Translations under genes and position numbers: made by a program | Shown: positions 61,396 through 64,000 of the stretch, one piece after another | Numbering within the stretch: the stretch's first letter is position 1 | Layout: every line of letters begins with the position of its first letter | Notes under the pieces: generated by a model | Seen by the model: the letters and a program-made list of their open reading frames with translations, nothing else | Told to the model about the DNA's origin: nothing | The model's database searches: none | NCBI GenBank assembly: GCA_963697675.1 | Contig: CAVOOW010000006.1 | Coordinates: forward strand, 1,488,001-1,552,000 | Direction: 5' to 3' | DNA length: 64,000 nt | DNA from: CAVOOW01 sp963697675 | Lineage (GTDB): Bacteria; Actinomycetota; Actinomycetes; JACCUZ01

Positions 61396-63204
61396 TCAGG
61401 ATCCGCTCGCCCCTCCGGGGAGGAGCTCCTGGATCTTCGCCTTGACGCCTTCCTTGATGACATCGACCCGGTCGGAGTCGCCGCGGACGATGGACTCGAG
61501 AGCTTTCTCCATCTGTTCCCATGTGGCGTGGGGCGGGACGGGGGGAACGGCTGGGTCGGTCATGAACTGCACGACGCATGGGCGGTCGGCAGCCATCGCC
61601 TCGTCCCACGCGCTCGCCACCTGCTCGGGCTTCTCCACCAGGATGCCGTCCAGCCCGAGACTGCGGGCATAGCCGGCGTAAGGGAAGTCGGGCAGCTGTT
61701 GGGAGGGCAGGAACTGGGGTGACCCGCCCATGCCGCGCAGTTCCCAGGTGACTTGGTTGAGGTCGTTGTTCTGCAATACCGCGACCACCAGTCTCGGGTC
61801 GGCCCAGTCCTGCCAGTACTTGGCGATCGTGATGAGTTCGTTGATGCCGTTCATCTGCATTGCGCCGTCGCCGACCAAGGCGTAGGCAGGCCGGTCAGGG
61901 TGTGCGTACTTGGCGCCGATGGCATAGGGCACGGCGCAGCCCATTGTGGCCAGCGTGCCTGACAGGCTGCCGCGCATCTGGGCGCGCAGCCGGACGTGGC
62001 GGGCGTACCAGTTCGTGCCGGACCCGGAGTCGGCGGTGATCATCGCGTCGTCGGGCAGGCGGGGCGAGAGCTCGTGAAAGACCAACTCGGGGTTGATGGG
62101 GTCAGCGCTCACCGCAGCGCGACGTTCCATGACTTCCCACCAGCGCCGAACGTTCCTCTCGACCGCGCCGCGCCACGATCGGTCAACTTTCGGTGTGAGC
62201 AGAGGTAACAGTGCCCGCAGTGTCGCCACGGCGTCACCGACCAGGTTCACTTCGAACGGATAGCGCAGTCCGACCATCGTTGGGTCGATGTCGATCTGGA
62301 CCCCGCGGGCCGTGGGCTCTCCGCCCTCGAATCCCGGTAGGAACTGCGAGTACGGGAAGCTGGAGCCGACCACCAGCAGGGTGTCGCAGTGGGTCATCAG
62401 CTCGTAGGACGGTCGCGTGCCGAGCAGGCCGATCGAGCCGGTCACCCAGTTCAGCTCGTCGGAGAGCACGTCCTTGCCGAGCAAGGCCTTCGCGACACCT
62501 GCGCCGAGCAACTCAGCTAGGTCGCTCACTTCGACCGCTGCTCCCCGAGCTCCCTGACCGATGAGCACGGCGACGCGTTCGCCGGCATTGAGCACATCGG
62601 CGGCCCGTTGCAGGTCCGCCCGGTCCGGGACGGCGGTGGACCAGGTGTGGTCGAGACTCGAGGGCACCATTTTGAACGCATGCTCAGGCGGTGAGTAGGG
62701 GAGCTCCTGAACGTCGGATGGGATGATCACAGCGGTGACCGTGCGTCGACTCGAAGCAATGCGCATCGCGCGGTCCAGCACGTTGGGCAGCTGCTCAGGC
62801 ACGGTCACCATCTGGCAGTAGTCGCTGGCGACGTCCTTGAACAGACTGAGAAGGTCCACTTCCTGTTGATAGAACCCGCCCATCGCGGAGCGGCTGGTCT
62901 GCCCGACGATGGCCACGACAGGGACATGGTCGAGCTTCGCGTCGTAGAGGCCGTTGAGAAGGTGGATCGCGCCCGGCCCGCTCGTGGCCGCGCACACGCC
63001 GGTACGCCCGCTGAACTTCGCATATCCCACAGCGGCGAAAGCGGCCATCTCCTCGTGACGGGGCTGGATGAAACCAGGTACGTTGTCGGCCTTCTGCCAC
63101 GCGGCGAGCAGACCGTTGATGCCGTCCCCGGCATAGCCAAATACCTGCTCGACCCCCCAGGCGCGCAGTCGGTCGAGCAGGTAGTCAGCGACTGTCTCAG
63201 ACAT
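61396..63204 (-). CDS. Thiamine-diphosphate-dependent enzyme, pyruvate oxidase type
   Basis: 602 residues in the usual three domains. The N-terminal PYR domain begins SETVADYLLDRLRAWGVEQVFGYAGDGINGLLAA and has the catalytic Glu in QPRHEEMAAFAAVGYAKFSG. The central domain has VLIGQGARGA and VVGSSFPYSQFLPGF. The C-terminal PP domain has the ThDP motif VGDGAMQMNGINELITIAKYW ending NND. Likely FAD-binding and PoxB-like, making acetate and CO2 from pyruvate. Acetolactate synthase is an alternative but lacks a small subunit here. ATG 63204 has GGAG upstream; ATG 63231 is also in frame. It is divergent from the F420 enzyme across about 200 bases. Confidence 0.87.
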   Translation of the reverse strand: MSETVADYLLDRLRAWGVEQVFGYAGDGINGLLAAWQKADNVPGFIQPRHEEMAAFAAVGYAKFSGRTGVCAATSGPGAIHLLNGLYDAKLDHVPVVAIVGQTSRSAMGGFYQQEVDLLSLFKDVASDYCQMVTVPEQLPNVLDRAMRIASSRRTVTAVIIPSDVQELPYSPPEHAFKMVPSSLDHTWSTAVPDRADLQRAADVLNAGERVAVLIGQGARGAAVEVSDLAELLGAGVAKALLGKDVLSDELNWVTGSIGLLGTRPSYELMTHCDTLLVVGSSFPYSQFLPGFEGGEPTARGVQIDIDPTMVGLRYPFEVNLVGDAVATLRALLPLLTPKVDRSWRGAVERNVRRWWEVMERRAAVSADPINPELVFHELSPRLPDDAMITADSGSGTNWYARHVRLRAQMRGSLSGTLATMGCAVPYAIGAKYAHPDRPAYALVGDGAMQMNGINELITIAKYWQDWADPRLVVAVLQNNDLNQVTWELRGMGGSPQFLPSQQLPDFPYAGYARSLGLDGILVEKPEQVASAWDEAMAADRPCVVQFMTDPAVPPVPPHATWEQMEKALESIVRGDSDRVDVIKEGVKAKIQELLPGGASGS

Positions 63205-63404
63205 TCCGTCGGTCTCCGGATTCCTATCCATTGATGCGGGCGGGATTCGGCTCGCGCGTACCGATGTCTATTGCACCTGGCGGCCCCCCTAAACCCCGTC
63301 TCCCCCGGGACGTGGCAGCCGACGTACGGCGACCGGTGCCCGGGTTTTCTCCATCGCGCTGCGGGCAGGACCGGCCCAGGCATCAACTGACACGGGAGGG
63401 CTTC

Positions 63405-64000
63405 ATGCGCATCGGCTATTTCCTCAGCTGCGAGGAGTACGACCCTGCCCAGCTCATCGAGCAGGCACAGCTCGCCGAAGAGGCCGGCTTCGACGCTTTG
63501 TGGATCAGCGATCACTTCCATCCCTGGAACGACGCGCAGGGGCAGAGCCCGTTCGTGTGGGCGGTCATCGGTGCGATCTCGCGGGTGTGCAACCTGCCCG
63601 TGACGACGGCAGTGACAGCCCCGACCATGCGGCTGCACCCGGCCATCGTTGCGCAAGCGGCGGCGACCGCGGGCGTACTGCTCGACGGAAAGTTCACCCT
63701 CGGCGTCGGCACGGGCGAGGCGCTCAACGAGCACATCCTCGGCGATGCATGGCCCAGCGAAGCCGTGCGCCTGGAGATGCTCGAAGAGGCGATCCAGGTC
63801 ATGCGTGAACTCTGGCAAGGTGACTACGTCTATCACTATGGGAAGCACTACACCGTCGAGAACGCGCGGATCTACACCCGACCAGCTGTGGCGCCCAAGG
63901 TGTTCCTGTCGGCATTCGGCGACAAGTCGTTCGAGCTTGCCCTGCGCGTAGGCGACGGGTTCATCACCACCCAACCCGACGCCGAGAAGGTGCAGGAGTG
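63405..64000 (+). CDS. F420-dependent LLM-class oxidoreductase (TIGR03557-like), cut by window end
   Basis: The first 198 codons are in view with no stop. The luciferase-like barrel begins MRIGYFLSCEEYDPAQLIEQAQLAEEAGFDALWISDHFHPW, then PFVWAVIGAISRVCNLPVTTAVTAPTMRLHPAIVAQAAATAGVL and FTLGVGTGEALNEHILGDAWP. The DHFHPW and GTGEALNE motifs match the F420-dependent glucose-6-phosphate dehydrogenase-like subgroup. GGGAGGG lies 4 nt before ATG 63405. The substrate is uncertain; the rest of the protein lies outside the window. Confidence 0.88.
   Translation, partial: MRIGYFLSCEEYDPAQLIEQAQLAEEAGFDALWISDHFHPWNDAQGQSPFVWAVIGAISRVCNLPVTTAVTAPTMRLHPAIVAQAAATAGVLLDGKFTLGVGTGEALNEHILGDAWPSEAVRLEMLEEAIQVMRELWQGDYVYHYGKHYTVENARIYTRPAVAPKVFLSAFGDKSFELALRVGDGFITTQPDAEKVQE

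Overview
This 64 kb window is high-GC actinobacterial DNA, probably from a soil- or water-type Actinomycetia such as Propionibacteriales or a relative. I base this on strong G/C at third codon positions, frequent GTG starts, many ATGA/GTGA stop-start overlaps, F420-dependent (LLM) oxidoreductases, a class F sortase and neighbouring psd and pssA genes. I cannot place it more finely from sequence alone. I see no rRNA, tRNA, CRISPR array, prophage or intact insertion sequence. It reads as a chromosomal segment of many short operons.

Layout. 0-3.8 kb: RNase J, release factor 3 and a MerR regulator, all on the minus strand. 3.9-7.7 kb: a degenerate peptidase fragment and a ThuA/Gfo-Idh sugar operon. 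7.9-17.3 kb: a cyclic-nucleotide and phospholipid neighbourhood. It holds a stand-alone cNMP-binding protein, an operon in which an ABC ATPase fused to a cNMP-binding domain and its FtsX-like permease bracket psd and pssA, an MBL-fold hydrolase, a secreted Cys-rich protein, and a 1199-residue mammalian-sAC-like adenylyl cyclase/ATPase/TPR protein. 17.4-23.6 kb: a long hairpin next to a GGGGTT repeat, a macrolide-type glycosyltransferase, an intradiol dioxygenase with a quinone-oxidoreductase-like enzyme, a TRZ/ATZ-type amidohydrolase and a membrane protein. 23.7-36 kb: Lon, a MalT-like LuxR regulator, a DyP peroxidase, an arsR-aquaporin-arsC operon, a phytase-like esterase, an MFS transporter and a secreted SH3 protein. 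36-49 kb: DUF899, an MMPL/ABC export cluster with a MASE1 kinase, an LLM oxidoreductase, and a second MMPL exporter divergent from a NarL-type two-component pair. 49-52.7 kb: a quinol nitric oxide reductase operon with a Cys4 membrane protein and a slipin. 53-64 kb: a sugar isomerase, a second DUF899, a phosphotransferase, a LysR regulator, a sortase F operon, a pyruvate-oxidase-like enzyme and an F420 enzyme cut by the window end.

Two cross-cutting points. First, at least fourteen single-base frameshifts break ten otherwise well-conserved genes plus one gene fragment. All but one are insertions, and all lie before about 44.3 kb. They look more like sequence or assembly error than gene decay, so I describe these genes as their frame-corrected products and give the break points. 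Second, the most interesting biology I see is the cyclic-nucleotide/phospholipid cluster at 8-17 kb, the nor operon with its Cys4 membrane protein, and a 14-nt motif shared by the two-component/MMPL promoter and the region upstream of nor.
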